Positions 44,514 through 53,819 of a stretch of 64,000 bases of DNA are shown one piece after another (positions within the stretch are counted from its first letter, which is position 1; every line of letters begins with the position of its first letter). The position numbers and the translations under genes are program-made. Under the pieces are notes generated by a model. The model saw only the letters and a list, made by a program, of their open reading frames with translations. It did not search any database and was not told the DNA's origin. Origin of the DNA: Prostheceraeus crozeri (taxonomy: Eukaryota; Platyhelminthes; Polycladida; Euryleptidae); assembly GCA_907163375.1 (NCBI GenBank), contig CAJQUW010016113.1, positions 23,247-87,246 on the forward strand, read 5' to 3'.

Positions 44514-46213
44514 GTGGAAAAGGTATAAATGTATGCTTTTTGTCGCATGAGCTTCTAATTATGATCAATGAATAATTCCGCAAGCTTCTTGGCCAAGCAC
44601 TTTCTGGCGGGAGACATGATTTGTTTGCTGGCTTTACGCGTTGATGAAAGTAGGAAGTCGTTCCCTAATCCTAGGTATGCGGGCTTTACAAACATTGATG
44701 TAGAAATGCTTTCCTACATCAATGTTTACAAGTCACTGTTTACAATATCCGACAAATATGAAGATAACATTTCCTTTCCCTCAATATGGAAAGGAAGACA
44801 ACGTAACGTGCGAACATCAGTAGTCAATGACTCATGGAATGGTGTTGAAGCCAGTGGTTGTAGCTGTTGAAGGCATTGATTGAAGGAGCCTGATTGACGC
44901 TCCCTCCCTGTCAAAGACCTGTTTAGTGATTTATAGTTAACAAACGGCATGTAGGAGCTTGAAACATCTTTCTTTGTCTTGTGGTGACGCAACTGGACAT
45001 GCCAAGTTACTTTCTGCTAGGCAAACTGTCTGACTCATTTTGCTGAACATGTTATGTTATGACCAAGAGATAGTTCAAACCCTCTCGGTACTGCAATGTT
45101 AAAGCCATAGAAATTGACAATAGTAAAACCTCTAGAATGGAAATTAAGCTTCATGCAATGCACAATAACGGCACATAAATCGCACGCATTTTCACTTAGA
45201 TGCACCTGCCAACGTCTGTATCATTGGGTTAGAATCAGTCACATGAGTAAATCGAAGCTTTTCATTGGTTATTCATGCCCCAACTTAGTTCCCCCGGATG
45301 TGCCGCGACCTTGAGTCAATTTCCATTCTAGCGAACTTCAGATAAACAGTTTATTTCTATGGTTAAAGCAGTGAAACGCGGAGAGAAGGACGCCTCGCAC
45401 TATGGTGCGACTTGCAATCTCTGAGGAAGTGATGATGCAATTGCAAATTAACTAAACTTGAGTTTGAAAGTCACACAGTTATCTGATCATGATAGGACTA
45501 ACATATCTGCAATAATGCTTGTAAAATTGCGATTTTCATGACACCAAAATAGACCAATTCAATTAAAATATTTTAGCAGCTACATTTCATTCAATTTCTA
45601 AAAACATTGAATTATATTTCATAACCGATGTCAATTATTCCTTCGAACGAAAAAAGAAATTTTTACTAATTGTTGGCACTTGCATAAGTCACATTTATCG
45701 TGCATGATGTCAATGTAGTGTCAGGTATATGAATATCAGTGAGTGAATAATTTGATTAATCCCATTCAAATTACTATTTACCTATTCAGACAACTTCTTT
45801 TGAACGGCTAATGTTGAGACACCTGATGAATGAATCTTTGTAAGTGAAAGGGACTGTTGTTGAAAAGTTTACAATCACTAATCGGCTGTGGATATCCAAC
45901 CTTTTGTTTCTTTTGTCCCTTTGTTGATGGTAATATTTTAAGCAAAGTGTTTAAACAATAGTACGAATGGAAATATTGAGGTTTTCAAATATTGAGTGGT
46001 CTGTTTGAGTTTGTTGTTATACTGAAGGGGACGAAATGATATTTTGTGTAAGTTTGATTAGGTACATATGTATATTCCTTTTCTCGACGAATAGCATGCT
46101 GCTTCTATCAGACTCAAAATTCATTGAAAGCATAGTGATCGAAATGCAGACGCCGATTTAAGCCTATGTAGTTGATCATAGGAACGCGCTTCAAATTAAA
46201 TGAGTTCGTGACA
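44514..46213. other. Non-coding stretch with one perfect hairpin
   Basis: Hairpin arms AAACATTGATGTAG (44690-44703) and CTACATCAATGTTT (44714-44727) have a 10-base spacer. Otherwise nothing recognised. Confidence 0.5.
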
Positions 46214-46985
46214 ATGCCCGGTGGAGGAAGATTGTGTCAAGGCTTCGGATGTGATCGACGAAGCTCACACCCTACACGCTCTTTTGATCCTGAATCTGGC
46301 ATACCATTGTGATTCTTCGGGTTTCCATCAAGTGATCCTGAGAGATGCCGACAATGGATTACAAAGTCGAAGAATGCTGTGCTTGGTAAATATATCAGGC
46401 AAACACCACTGTACAGGGACATTTAAGGTCAATTTAAGGGACATCTCAAAAGAAGTGGTGGTCTATCAAGTCAATGGTACCAACATTGAATTTTCCCGAG
46501 TTCGTCAATATCAATACCTACAAGTACGCGAAAACCTCCAAAAAATCGTGACATGAGTAATATCAAGAGGCGACTGGACTTCGACGACTCAAATGGATGA
46601 ACCATCCCCTGCTCAGTCAAGTACGCCATTGATCAAGCGCTTGAAAGGGTGGTCCTGCTTCATCGACTCAAACATCATCGAACATTGATGCGATCTGCAC
46701 AAAACCCGGATGATACTTCATGAAGCCAACTCTACGATTGCTCTTCTACGTCAAAGAGTGAACTCCTGTGTCTGTGAACACCAGCAGCATTTCAGCAGTC
46801 TTCAGCAGCATTTCTTTGGTTTGCAAGTCGAAAGTTTATCAAAAGAGAAGCGCGGCATTCGCTATTCTCCTGTCATAAAACAACTTGGTCTTGCTATGTA
46901 CTTCCGAAGCCCCTCGTACTGATTCTTACGAACTTTTTCCGTTTACCCAGCATTAGTGCACTCAAGCGGTCTCTTCGGAATGTGT
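46214..46985 (+). pseudogene. P-element/THAP9-like transposase fossil
   Basis: ATG 46214 starts MPGGGRLCQGFGCDRRSS, a THAP-type zinc finger start, continuing past an in-frame stop to FFGFPSSDPERCRQWITKSK (the 'FP..P....W' THAP core). About 300 bases of broken sequence follow. From 46710 comes a helical region (LHEANSTIALLRQRVNSCVC, HFSSLQQHFFGLQVESL) and then KEKRGIRYSPVIKQLGLAMY and FRSPS. The last is the helix-turn-helix block of P-element transposases ('G.RY...I...AL...SP'), running on to FFRLPSISALKRSLRN. The catalytic RNase H-like part is absent. Confidence 0.7.
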
Positions 46986-48124
46986 TTTATGACGCAGGAG
47001 TTTGCCATACATGTACAATTGTACATCTAGTCGATAAATTGAGCAAATGGCCGCCTCGTGAACAGATTGCATCGTAGTATCTCCAGCTGCACCTAGCTGC
47101 GCGCGCGTCGTTCAATTTCGCGTTTCACCTTTTAGGGAAGAGTGAACTATCTCGTTAACTATCTGTGTTACGACCACATGACACCGACTTGACTAAGAAG
47201 CAAGGATTTATTCTACATCGAACAGATGTAAAAATGAAGCACAAATTTAATTTCTTCAGCGTATGACAGGCGAAAATGCTCAGACAGACAGACGCATCTA
47301 CACATACGACACAACGTAACCCAAGCGTCGAGTATATATAGTATGTTAGGCAATCTATGTGAAGCGGACTACAGGAAAAACATGTGTAAACATCAAATGC
47401 TGTATAATAGCTCAGTGGATATTATTCTTACTTTTTGCATATTCCTCCCAAGTAGTCATGAAACTTCGCTTTATTGTGAGAGCCGGGTTAGATATATTCT
47501 AAGCTGCAAATCCAGCCATATTTTCATTGGGATGCAGTAGGCTTTCCTTCTTCATCCAAGATAACTAAATCAAATTAAAGAAAAGATAGTACACTCACTT
47601 ATTTCCTTGTCTTGTGAAATTGAAAAATATCAGTCTGATACAATAAATTGGTCACTTATAATGAATAAGCAACTACATGAATTTTTCAATGAGTTTAACT
47701 TCAATGATGTAAGGTGCTTGGATGCGATGCAAAGACCAATGACAGTTCAATACATAAAAGTTCACTTACGATACCGTTGAAATGGTAGCCAAAACACACA
47801 AAAGAAAAAATCAAATAGAACTTACTGTGTGCTAAATTTATGAGCGACGTATTTCATGAGCAATAAAATGACAACAGTAAAATTTAATAGCTTTAATCTA
47901 ATTTCAAATACCGGTAATTTACAAATACAAAATAAATAAAGCCTTCATTGTATTACAAATAACACATCTTTATCATATCTAGTTTCAGTAGCAGATGGTC
48001 TTAGCCTACTCCAGTTTATAAATCTCATCATCATTTGCCGATTTTCTTGAGAGAGTGTTAAGTCAAAGAATTCTTTGTGCAAAATGGTCTTGACAAAACT
48101 TCCAAGGAAGTTCGATGTACAGAT
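46986..48124. other. Non-coding stretch next to the Polinton break
   Basis: No gene recognised. It includes a locally CpG-rich segment at 47095-47130. The truncation point of the Polinton cassette lies near 48125. Confidence 0.4.
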
Positions 48125-48265
48125 TTACAAGATGAGTACAGATGATACAACAGATTTCAGTGCACCAAGTATGCTACCTCCACGTTGGCGGCGAGCGCCG
48201 ATGTAAATTTGTCCTCCACCACTTACATAGGAGGGTCGTGAATAAAATGAGGCAGTTGGATTCAT
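48125..48265 (-). pseudogene. Start of a Polinton glycine-rich (adenovirus pVI-like/PX) protein, truncated
   Basis: A 46-codon ORF starting at ATG 48265, 39 bases past the integrase stop. It contains FYSRPSYVSGGGQIYIGARR then QRGGSILGALKSVVSSVL. The pattern 'GG..Y.G.R.QRG.G...' followed by an amphipathic helix is typical of the N-terminus of a minor virion protein of Polintons and adintoviruses, comparable to adenovirus protein VI. The family is normally far longer. Coding ends at TAA 48125-48127 and nothing similar follows, so the element is cut here. Confidence 0.5.
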
Positions 48266-48306
48266 AGCTCAAACCCTAAACATTGTTAGTTACAACTTTG
48301 CATGAA

Positions 48307-49515
48307 TCACTGTCGATCACTTAGATGAAAGATATCGGCACGACGCATCCAAGAGTTCATACTTGAAGGATAACCAGTCCATTTAACAAGACACCATTCT
48401 TCACCTTGCCGTTTTTTACATCGAATGATTTTCTCTACCAAATATGTTTCACTTTCAGTGACTACCTCAATCTCATCGCGGTAAAAGCTACCCTCAATTT
48501 CTTCATTATCGTAATCTTTCAACTTGTAGGTGGTCGGAGAGTCTTTTTGATTAATCCTTGATACTGTAAATACCTCCTCTGTCCAATTCGGAAGGTACCC
48601 TTTAGCAAAAACACTTTTCACTTTTGAGATACGAACTTTATCACAAATTTTCACATGAGTGCGTTTACGTTGGAATGATTCGCGCAATTTATCTACATTG
48701 TCAGCATTTACATCTACTGGTCTGAGTCCAATAGAACGATGGATAGAGTGATTGTAGGCATGGAGTGTATCTTGTAGAACCTTTGTCCAATTTTGTGTCA
48801 AGTTGGCAGTAAAATGTCGCCACAAGCGATTTTTTAATGTGCGATTAAAACGTTCAACGAGTGCAGCTTTATAAGCGCTCTTTACACTAAACAACTCAAT
48901 GTCATGCCTCTCAAATAATCTTGTCACATGCTGATTTTCAAACTCTTTTCCTTGATCACTCTGAATTCTTTTTGGAATGCGACCTTCTCGAAAAATTGTT
49001 TGGAATGCTTTTGCTACTCCTTTCCCTTCTTTAGTTTTTAAAGGTTGAGCCCACGCATAACGCGAGAAAATATCAATGACGGTTAAAATAAAATTATTGC
49101 CCGAGTTATGTTTTGAAATGGAGGCAACATCGCACAAATCTGCTTGCCACTGTTCATCGATGTCATGAACAATATAATGGCGGGTGCGGTACTTCTTTTT
49201 CGCTTGTTTGTGGAGTGTATAGGTAGCCTGACCCTTTAACCATCGTTTCACTTGTGATTGTGGTAGACCACTCGCTTTTGATAATTTCTTGATAGATGCA
49301 AATCCTGCCGGATGTTTTACATCATAATAGATTGACTTCAAACGTTCAGTCGATGACGACTGACTCTTTTTCCTCCTTCTCATCTTTTTCTTTTCTTCCC
49401 TTTCTACATTTACAACAACTGCAGCATTTAGCTTTAGCGGTTTTGCGATCGTGTTCACATTGCTTAGGGGTTTCATTATGAGAGCTGGCGCAGCAAGTGC
49501 AAGTGACAACGACAT
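48307..49515 (-). CDS. INT: Polinton/Maverick integrase with chromodomain
   Basis: An intact ORF. The core follows the retroviral-type rve fold: DIDEQWQADLCDVASISKHN (first Asp), RIQSDQGKEFENQHVTRLFE (second Asp), YKAALVERFNRTLKNRLWRH (Glu). Upstream is the Polinton-specific YYDVKHPAGFASIKKLSKAS and QVKRWLKGQATYTLHK region. The C-terminus has an SH3-like part and a chromodomain (YLVEKIIRCKKRQGEEWCLV, KWTGYPSSMNSW). It would join the element's terminal repeats into host DNA. The first 44 residues overlap another ORF in a different frame; the ATG at 49383 (MRRRKKSQSS) may be the true start. Apparently undamaged. Confidence 0.92.
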   Translation of the reverse strand: MSLSLALAAPALIMKPLSNVNTIAKPLKLNAAVVVNVEREEKKKMRRRKKSQSSSTERLKSIYYDVKHPAGFASIKKLSKASGLPQSQVKRWLKGQATYTLHKQAKKKYRTRHYIVHDIDEQWQADLCDVASISKHNSGNNFILTVIDIFSRYAWAQPLKTKEGKGVAKAFQTIFREGRIPKRIQSDQGKEFENQHVTRLFERHDIELFSVKSAYKAALVERFNRTLKNRLWRHFTANLTQNWTKVLQDTLHAYNHSIHRSIGLRPVDVNADNVDKLRESFQRKRTHVKICDKVRISKVKSVFAKGYLPNWTEEVFTVSRINQKDSPTTYKLKDYDNEEIEGSFYRDEIEVVTESETYLVEKIIRCKKRQGEEWCLVKWTGYPSSMNSWMRRADIFHLSDRQ

Positions 49516-49561
49516 TCACCTCTGGCGGCTCATTACATGGCAAGCAACACATCTGCTTCAT
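49346..49561 (-). CDS. Small cysteine-rich ORF overlapping the integrase 5' end
   Basis: It starts at ATG 49561, one base after the stop of the upstream gene, and encodes about 71 residues with clusters MKQMCCLPC, TCTCCASSH, QCEHD and KCCSCCKCRKGRK, then a Lys/Glu tail. The many cysteines could bind metal, but no family is recognised. Tight abutment to the preceding stop mirrors other gene pairs in the cassette and argues that it is real. It overlaps the integrase frame by about 170 bases (or less if the integrase starts at 49383). Confidence 0.5.
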   Translation of the reverse strand: MKQMCCLPCNEPPEVNVVVTCTCCASSHNETPKQCEHDRKTAKAKCCSCCKCRKGRKEKDEKEEKESVVID

Positions 49562-49562
49562 A

Positions 49563-50255
49563 TTAATAGTCTGAGAACATGTATTTCCTGGGAGGAGCTG
49601 TTTTACGTTTTCCTTTTACCAGTTTTAGTGGCGATGTAGATCTACGTCGAGTTCTTCCTCTTGTTTGCTTAGTGAGTGTGGGAGGGGATGTAGCAGGTGA
49701 CGTCTTAAACCAATTTGTTGGCATTTTCATCGTCTGAAGCATTGGAGTAGTAGCCACTGTTGAATCAAGTTCTTTCAATGTCTCATTATTCAAAGCAAAA
49801 TTTGGCACATTATGCTTTTTCAATAGTTTAAGAAAGTATGACCAACCAGGTGGAACATAGCCCTGACGGCGCTTTCTACGTGTCGCATACTGAATCAAGT
49901 CTTCATAACGTGAAGCATCAATCACTTTATTTTCATCTGTAATGATTTCTCCTCTATCATTTACATTGAGATGGGGCTCAATACTATTGAAAAGAGATAT
50001 GGCATGTGCGCGAGATGCTAAAGGTGTAGCAGTCGATACAGAGTCACGCATCTTATTCTTCAAGTTTTTCAATTGCTCAACAGTTTCCGATTGTAATAAT
50101 ACAGCACGATGTGGATCTTTGATGTGAACATTTTGCTGATAATCTATTTCTTTCCTATACATTTGATTTGCAAGAGGTTGCTTTACTTGCTGCATGGCAG
50201 TCAATTGTACATATTCATCCTGAGGAATAACAATCATGCGAGAATAAGAACTCAT
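49563..50255 (-). CDS. Conserved Polinton protein of unknown function
   Basis: Intact, 230 residues, start ATG 50255 overlapping the ATPase stop (TGA at 50254-50252). The N-terminal half is helical (VEQLKNLKNKMRDSVSTATP), followed by VNDRGEIITDENKVIDASRY then EDLIQYATRRKRRQGYVPPG and WSYFLKLLKKHNVPNFAL. The C-terminus is basic (TRGRTRRRSTSP). I recall this 'GEI...VI.GS...DL..YA...RR' layout from hypothetical proteins beside Polinton ATPases, but no biochemical role is known to me. Its basic tail could fit a DNA- or virion-associated role (inference). Confidence 0.7.
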   Translation of the reverse strand: MSSYSRMIVIPQDEYVQLTAMQQVKQPLANQMYRKEIDYQQNVHIKDPHRAVLLQSETVEQLKNLKNKMRDSVSTATPLASRAHAISLFNSIEPHLNVNDRGEIITDENKVIDASRYEDLIQYATRRKRRQGYVPPGWSYFLKLLKKHNVPNFALNNETLKELDSTVATTPMLQTMKMPTNWFKTSPATSPPTLTKQTRGRTRRRSTSPLKLVKGKRKTAPPRKYMFSDY

Positions 50256-50868
50256 AGTTTGTAGATAATCATGGGAGTTTTCAAAATATCACTTCGAAAT
50301 CTAAATTCTTCCGGACACTCTTGCGTAAAGTCAATGAATAAGTAACCGTATGGTTTTTCAGTAGCTGCTTGAAAAATTTCAATTAAGGCTTTTGATCTCT
50401 GGGTGCAACTTGTCGCGCTAAAATTTCAAATTGACTTTTATCTCGCGGATTCTTGAAAATAGCATAATAGTGTGTATTCAGGTTTCGTGTACGAGCTTCT
50501 TTTCCATCAGGAAACAAATTTTGTGTAATATAGATGATAAAACACCTTTTATGGTGTGCTGCGCGAGTGAACATATCTGTAACATCTTTTGAATTCTTAC
50601 TTTCTTTTAATAAATCATCCAATACAACAACATCATTAGACTGAAGTTTATCCACTGGAATAATTCCTACATGTCGAATAAAGTTGCGACTTTGCAATTC
50701 CTGAAACAGCGACGGTTGATAAATACCATAACACCAAATCACTCGATTGATAGGTTCCTTAAACAACTCCCTTCTTTTATCCAATAAATTCAGCGTGAAA
50801 ACAGTTTTACCTGCATGAGATGGACCTGATACAGTCAGAACTTTATCACATTGAAGTCTGAAATCCAT
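50252..50868 (-). pseudogene. ATP: Polinton FtsK/A32-like packaging ATPase, C-terminal frameshift
   Basis: ATG 50868 gives MDFRLQCDKVLTVSGPSHAG, where GPSHAGKT is the Walker A loop. DVVVLDDLLKESKNSKDVTD holds Walker B (hydrophobics then DD). RAAHHKRCFIIYITQNLFPD carries the sensor-like Gln/Asn, and LNTHYYAIFKNPRDKSQFEI the conserved arginine region. This enzyme would pump the element's DNA into capsids. The open frame ends at 50383, but the following 130 bases read the conserved tail (ALIEIFQAATEKPYGYLFID) in another frame, ending exactly at the next gene's ATG. There is therefore a single-base-scale frameshift near 50395: decay, assembly error or, less likely, recoding. Confidence 0.85.
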
Positions 50869-50899
50869 TTTATTACTTTGAGACTCAACATTTGCATAA

Positions 50900-51256
50900 T
50901 TAACGCTTAGAGCCAAAGATATTTCCCAATAGGTTGCCCACGGCAGGAGCTATCATTGGAAGTATTGCTGAAAGGAAACCGCCCTTTTGTGTTAGAGTTT
51001 TCCTCTTTCTTTGAAGGGCGACTTTAGGATTGGAGATGAAACGCAATTTCGTAGCATATCGCTTAAGTAACTTTCGTTGTTTTGGCGCTAATTTCTTCGT
51101 CCTCAACTTCCTCACATGAGAAATAATTTCACAAATGAATTTATCGTTAGCATGTCGTATAGCATTGTATCGCTGATTTGCTTTCATTCGTCGGAGAGCT
51201 TGAATGGCTGAAGAAAACTTTTGACTTTTACGTTTCGTCATTTTACGTTTCGCCAT
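50900..51256 (-). CDS. Basic core/X-like Polinton protein
   Basis: Intact, 118 residues from ATG 51256. The first two-thirds are very basic and helical (MAKRKMTKRKSQKFSSAIQA, KLRTKKLAPKQRKLLKRYAT), then KKTLTQKGG-type QKGGFLSAILPMIAPAVGN and LLGNIFGSKR. This hydrophobic Gly-rich end after a basic body is typical of the small 'X/core'-like protein of Polintons and adintoviruses, thought to condense DNA or act in the virion like adenovirus core peptides. It sits between the RING/TM gene and the ATPase. Confidence 0.75.
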   Translation of the reverse strand: MAKRKMTKRKSQKFSSAIQALRRMKANQRYNAIRHANDKFICEIISHVRKLRTKKLAPKQRKLLKRYATKLRFISNPKVALQRKRKTLTQKGGFLSAILPMIAPAVGNLLGNIFGSKR

Positions 51257-51307
51257 TTTCCGTGTTAGTCTTTGCTAAAACCTATCTTTACCACATTTGC
51301 ATAGGTA

Positions 51308-51631
51308 CTAACTATTGCGACATAAGTGACACTCGAAATGAGCAATATCACAGTGGTTACATTGGCAAAGTTGAATGCAATTACGTATGAAACAGCGTTG
51401 ACAAAAAGCATGCTTACATCTCTTGAAGATGCGCTTTTCATTTCCATCCTTTCGCTTACATACATCGCAACACATAGTTTCACCGTTACTGATGTCTATA
51501 GCAAGTCTTTTTGAAGATATGAATTTGCTAGCCTTTTCTAAATAATAGACGCATGTACAGAGGGAATATACTTCGAGAGTGAGCAGACATAGCTCGAAAA
51601 CCAGTTGTGCTACAATCAAGTACCACTGCAT
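51308..51631 (-). CDS. Membrane-anchored RING-like protein
   Basis: ATG 51631 lies two bases after the upstream gene's stop. The N-terminus (MQWYLIVAQLVFELCLLTLE) is a probable membrane or signal segment. The C-terminal half has a RING-like cysteine/histidine set: CCDVC, CKHAFCQRC, CNHC and CHLC. RING proteins act as E3 ubiquitin ligases and are common accessory genes in large DNA viruses, so a role in host interaction is plausible but inferred. Confidence 0.6.
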   Translation of the reverse strand: MQWYLIVAQLVFELCLLTLEVYSLCTCVYYLEKASKFISSKRLAIDISNGETMCCDVCKRKDGNEKRIFKRCKHAFCQRCFIRNCIQLCQCNHCDIAHFECHLCRNS

Positions 51632-51633
51632 TT

Positions 51634-52044
51634 TCAATTTTTCTTTATGGAAAGTTGAATGTGAATATCTGAAATCGCTTCAATCACTAGACTGCTACCA
51701 TGATGGTTAAATGCGTTAAGACGTTCAGCAATTTTTATCATATGTCTTTTAAAAAATTCTTGGGGGTGATCTACCACTTCCATTGAATAAGAAGCAAAAT
51801 GGAAAGAGCGACTTTCCACCTCTTCCTTTCCAAAATGACTAAACTTAATTTTCGCAACTAATCGCGCCATGATAATGCTATCAGAGAATGTATTCATTAA
51901 CTCTAGAAATAGAGTGCTAGCATCATCGACCACTGCTTCGATGTCGGTCTCATCTTTATGAAAATTTATCACATAATCTTGAACAGCTCCTTTTAAACTT
52001 TGCCTATGAAAACGTAATGTTCCGCAGTCGTTTGAGAAAGACAT
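51634..52044 (-). CDS. Polinton-associated protein, possibly related to a polymerase N-terminal region
   Basis: Intact, 136 residues from ATG 52044. It contains FSHFGKEEVESRSFHFASYS, HPQEFFKRHMIKIAERLNAF and NHHGSSLVIEAISDIHIQLS. The pattern 'F.S......DP.EF...H..KI..R...F...GS.....I..I.IQ' resembles a stand-alone version of the N-terminal segment found ahead of protein-primed DNA polymerases in Polinton-like elements. No polymerase motifs follow. Assignment is by memory of the pattern only. Confidence 0.5.
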   Translation of the reverse strand: MSFSNDCGTLRFHRQSLKGAVQDYVINFHKDETDIEAVVDDASTLFLELMNTFSDSIIMARLVAKIKFSHFGKEEVESRSFHFASYSMEVVDHPQEFFKRHMIKIAERLNAFNHHGSSLVIEAISDIHIQLSIKKN

Positions 52045-52322
52045 GATCGCCCTTTATCTAACCCATCCATTGCATGAAAACAACAACTCTTCTCATAGTA
52101 ACATTTATTGAATAACGGTAACAAGCATGCATTATAAATCAATGGTTTGAAAGAGATAAAATAGATACAGCTGGTAACTATCATACAGCGAGCAATGATA
52201 ACCATACAGGACTTTGGCAGTGTTGAGGTAAGGAGGAAAGAAGCATTGGTTATGAACGTAGCTACTACAACGAACAGACAAAATAGGAACACACAACTCC
52301 TTAAAACGTTTCGTGACTTCAT
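51993..52322 (-). CDS. Possible small membrane protein overlapping neighbours
   Basis: ATG 52322; VFLFCLFVVVATFITNAS is a clear hydrophobic segment near the N-terminus, with Cys-rich hydrophobic sequence after it. It overlaps the end of the 52617 ORF and the start of the 52044 ORF. Overlap is usual in compact viral genomes, but chance is possible. Confidence 0.3.
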   Translation of the reverse strand: MKSRNVLRSCVFLFCLFVVVATFITNASFLLTSTLPKSCMVIIARCMIVTSCIYFISFKPLIYNACLLPLFNKCYYEKSCCFHAMDGLDKGRSCLSQTTAEHYVFIGKV

Positions 52323-52617
52323 GATAATGTTGATTCACTCTACTATCCCAAGGCGGGAGCAAAATATCATCAATGATTAGATTGGGAAATACTTTCCTCT
52401 CCTTACCAGGATTATTACAAAAGATGCGTATAACATTGAAAGCAGCTAACCATCGTTTAAAGTCAATAAGAAGAGCACTTTCACAAGAAAAGCCATAGTC
52501 TTGCAAATATTTCAGATTAAGTCCATGAATGTGTTTTCTCGCCCATTTGATCACATTGGGATCGCAGTTGGCATGTTGATGATAGACACTAACAATCTGA
52601 TATGTCCAATTGTTCAT
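52132..52617 (-). CDS. Unidentified Polinton cassette ORF
   Basis: 161 residues from ATG 52617, beginning MNNWTYQIVSVYHQHANCDP, with DYGFSCESALLIDFKRWLAA and NLIIDDILLPPWDSRVNQHY. No family recognised. An overlapping ORF in another frame (52322 to 51993, MKSRNVLRSCVFLFCLFVVV...) encodes a strong membrane segment and could be a separate small protein; the two cannot be separated by eye. Confidence 0.5.
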   Translation of the reverse strand: MNNWTYQIVSVYHQHANCDPNVIKWARKHIHGLNLKYLQDYGFSCESALLIDFKRWLAAFNVIRIFCNNPGKERKVFPNLIIDDILLPPWDSRVNQHYHEVTKRFKELCVPILSVRCSSYVHNQCFFPPYLNTAKVLYGYHCSLYDSYQLYLFYLFQTIDL

Positions 52618-52713
52618 AGCAATAGCACTGAGCTCCTGTACAGGTTCACCTCACAATCAATAAAAAAGATGATAGAAGCCTAAAACGGAAATTTACACAT
52701 CTAAGGAAACGTT

Positions 52714-52914
52714 CTATAACATATTACAAAATGAAGAATTACATCGATGCTTTTCACGACAAAATACACAAATGATATGATGGCAACGAAGAAGTAAAAT
52801 GTATCTAATAAGACCACGTCTACGACACTCAAAGCACATAAGCGAATTGTCATAGGGTAGAGTTAGGAAAGGACTAGTAATTCTCCTTCTTTGATTTGCG
52901 TTTTGATGTAGCAT
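52714..52914 (-). CDS. Small RING-like/zinc protein
   Basis: From ATG 52914 (the longer frame begins without an ATG): MLHQNANQRRRITSPFLTLP, then SLMCFECRRRGLIRY, LLRCHHIICVFCREKH and RCNSSFC. The spacing C-x2-C...C-x-H-x2-C-x2-C...C...C is a compact RING-type set. A second RING-like gene in the same cassette (51631). Confidence 0.55.
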   Translation of the reverse strand: MLHQNANQRRRITSPFLTLPYDNSLMCFECRRRGLIRYILLLRCHHIICVFCREKHRCNSSFCNML

Positions 52915-53028
52915 TCTTCTCCGACTTGCGCGTCGTACCACTGCTGTTAAGGATTTGATCAATTATGTCGTCCACGTTGGGTGGTTTTGGAATATATAGG
53001 ATGGATTCCATATGCATGGAGAGAGAGG

Positions 53029-53654
53029 CTATTTTATTATCCTTGTGTCGACCAGAATAAATATAGGCCCATTCACTTTGAAAAGGATATCCCAAGTACC
53101 TTCTCCGAGCTCTTCACATCTGATGGGTATTGAATGATCTCCATCCTTCTTATAGTAAGTACACCAATGTGATACCGGTAGGCAAATGTGATTACCATCC
53201 CAAATCTTTCTATAGGGAGTATCCTTGTCATCTCTTGCCTTCAACTCTTGAGCAAGAGGAGTAGGAATGTCCATATTTAATGTCACGTACTCCTCAATAA
53301 TATCAAGTTGGTGGCGAATGTACGGACTCACGGGGATCAGTATGTAGTCCCCATACTGATTGTGCATTATCTTGACATCCGTGGAAGGGAGCATTCCCGT
53401 TTGGAGTACTACGCTATGATCATCATAACGCAAGGCTTGTTTAAATTTACTCTGTAGCGGTGTAGGATTATGTACCTTGGTTGTTTCTTCCACTGGCCTC
53501 AGTTGTAGATGATCTGACCGTAGCGAACCTTGTAACGTTTGACCGCCATTTTGTCCTACTAGTGCAGCAGATGGAGTAGATGCCTGAAAATGAAAAAAGA
53601 TTGTATTAAGTTTACGTTCAAGGGATGAGAGGGAGGGAAGTAGCGACTTACCAT
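53029..53654 (-). CDS. First Polinton cassette gene, start codon alone in exon 1
   Basis: Exon 1 supplies only ATG (53654-53652), followed at once by donor GTAAGT. The intron is 53584-53651 (68 bp, ends CATTTTCAG). Exon 2 (53583-53029) then reads ASTPSAALVGQNGGQTLQGS and on to a stop at 53029, about 185 residues in all. Exon 2 has no usable ATG near its start, which supports the splice. Sequence includes LLPSTDVKIM-like TGMLPSTDVKIMHNQYGDY and GTWDILFKVNGPIFILVDT. No family recognised. A TATA box lies about 100 bases upstream. Confidence 0.6.
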
Positions 53655-53755
53655 TTTAGTTGGATAATAGAACAGGGAACTAGAGAGAGAGAGAAAATGT
53701 GCGTCCGTCACTCGTGTGATTCAACGATGGAATGATTCTCACTGTGGAAGGCTCG

Positions 53756-53764
53756 CTATTTATA
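53756..53764 (-). promoter_or_regulatory. TATA box of the Polinton cassette
   Basis: TATAAATAG on the minus strand, about 100 bases before the spliced start codon at 53654. It lies just inside the repeat block, a reasonable promoter position for the leftward gene run. Confidence 0.6.
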
Positions 53765-53819
53765 AAGGAAATGCTTGATTCTCATTGGATGATGATCCTC
53801 ATTGGACAATAACATCAAG

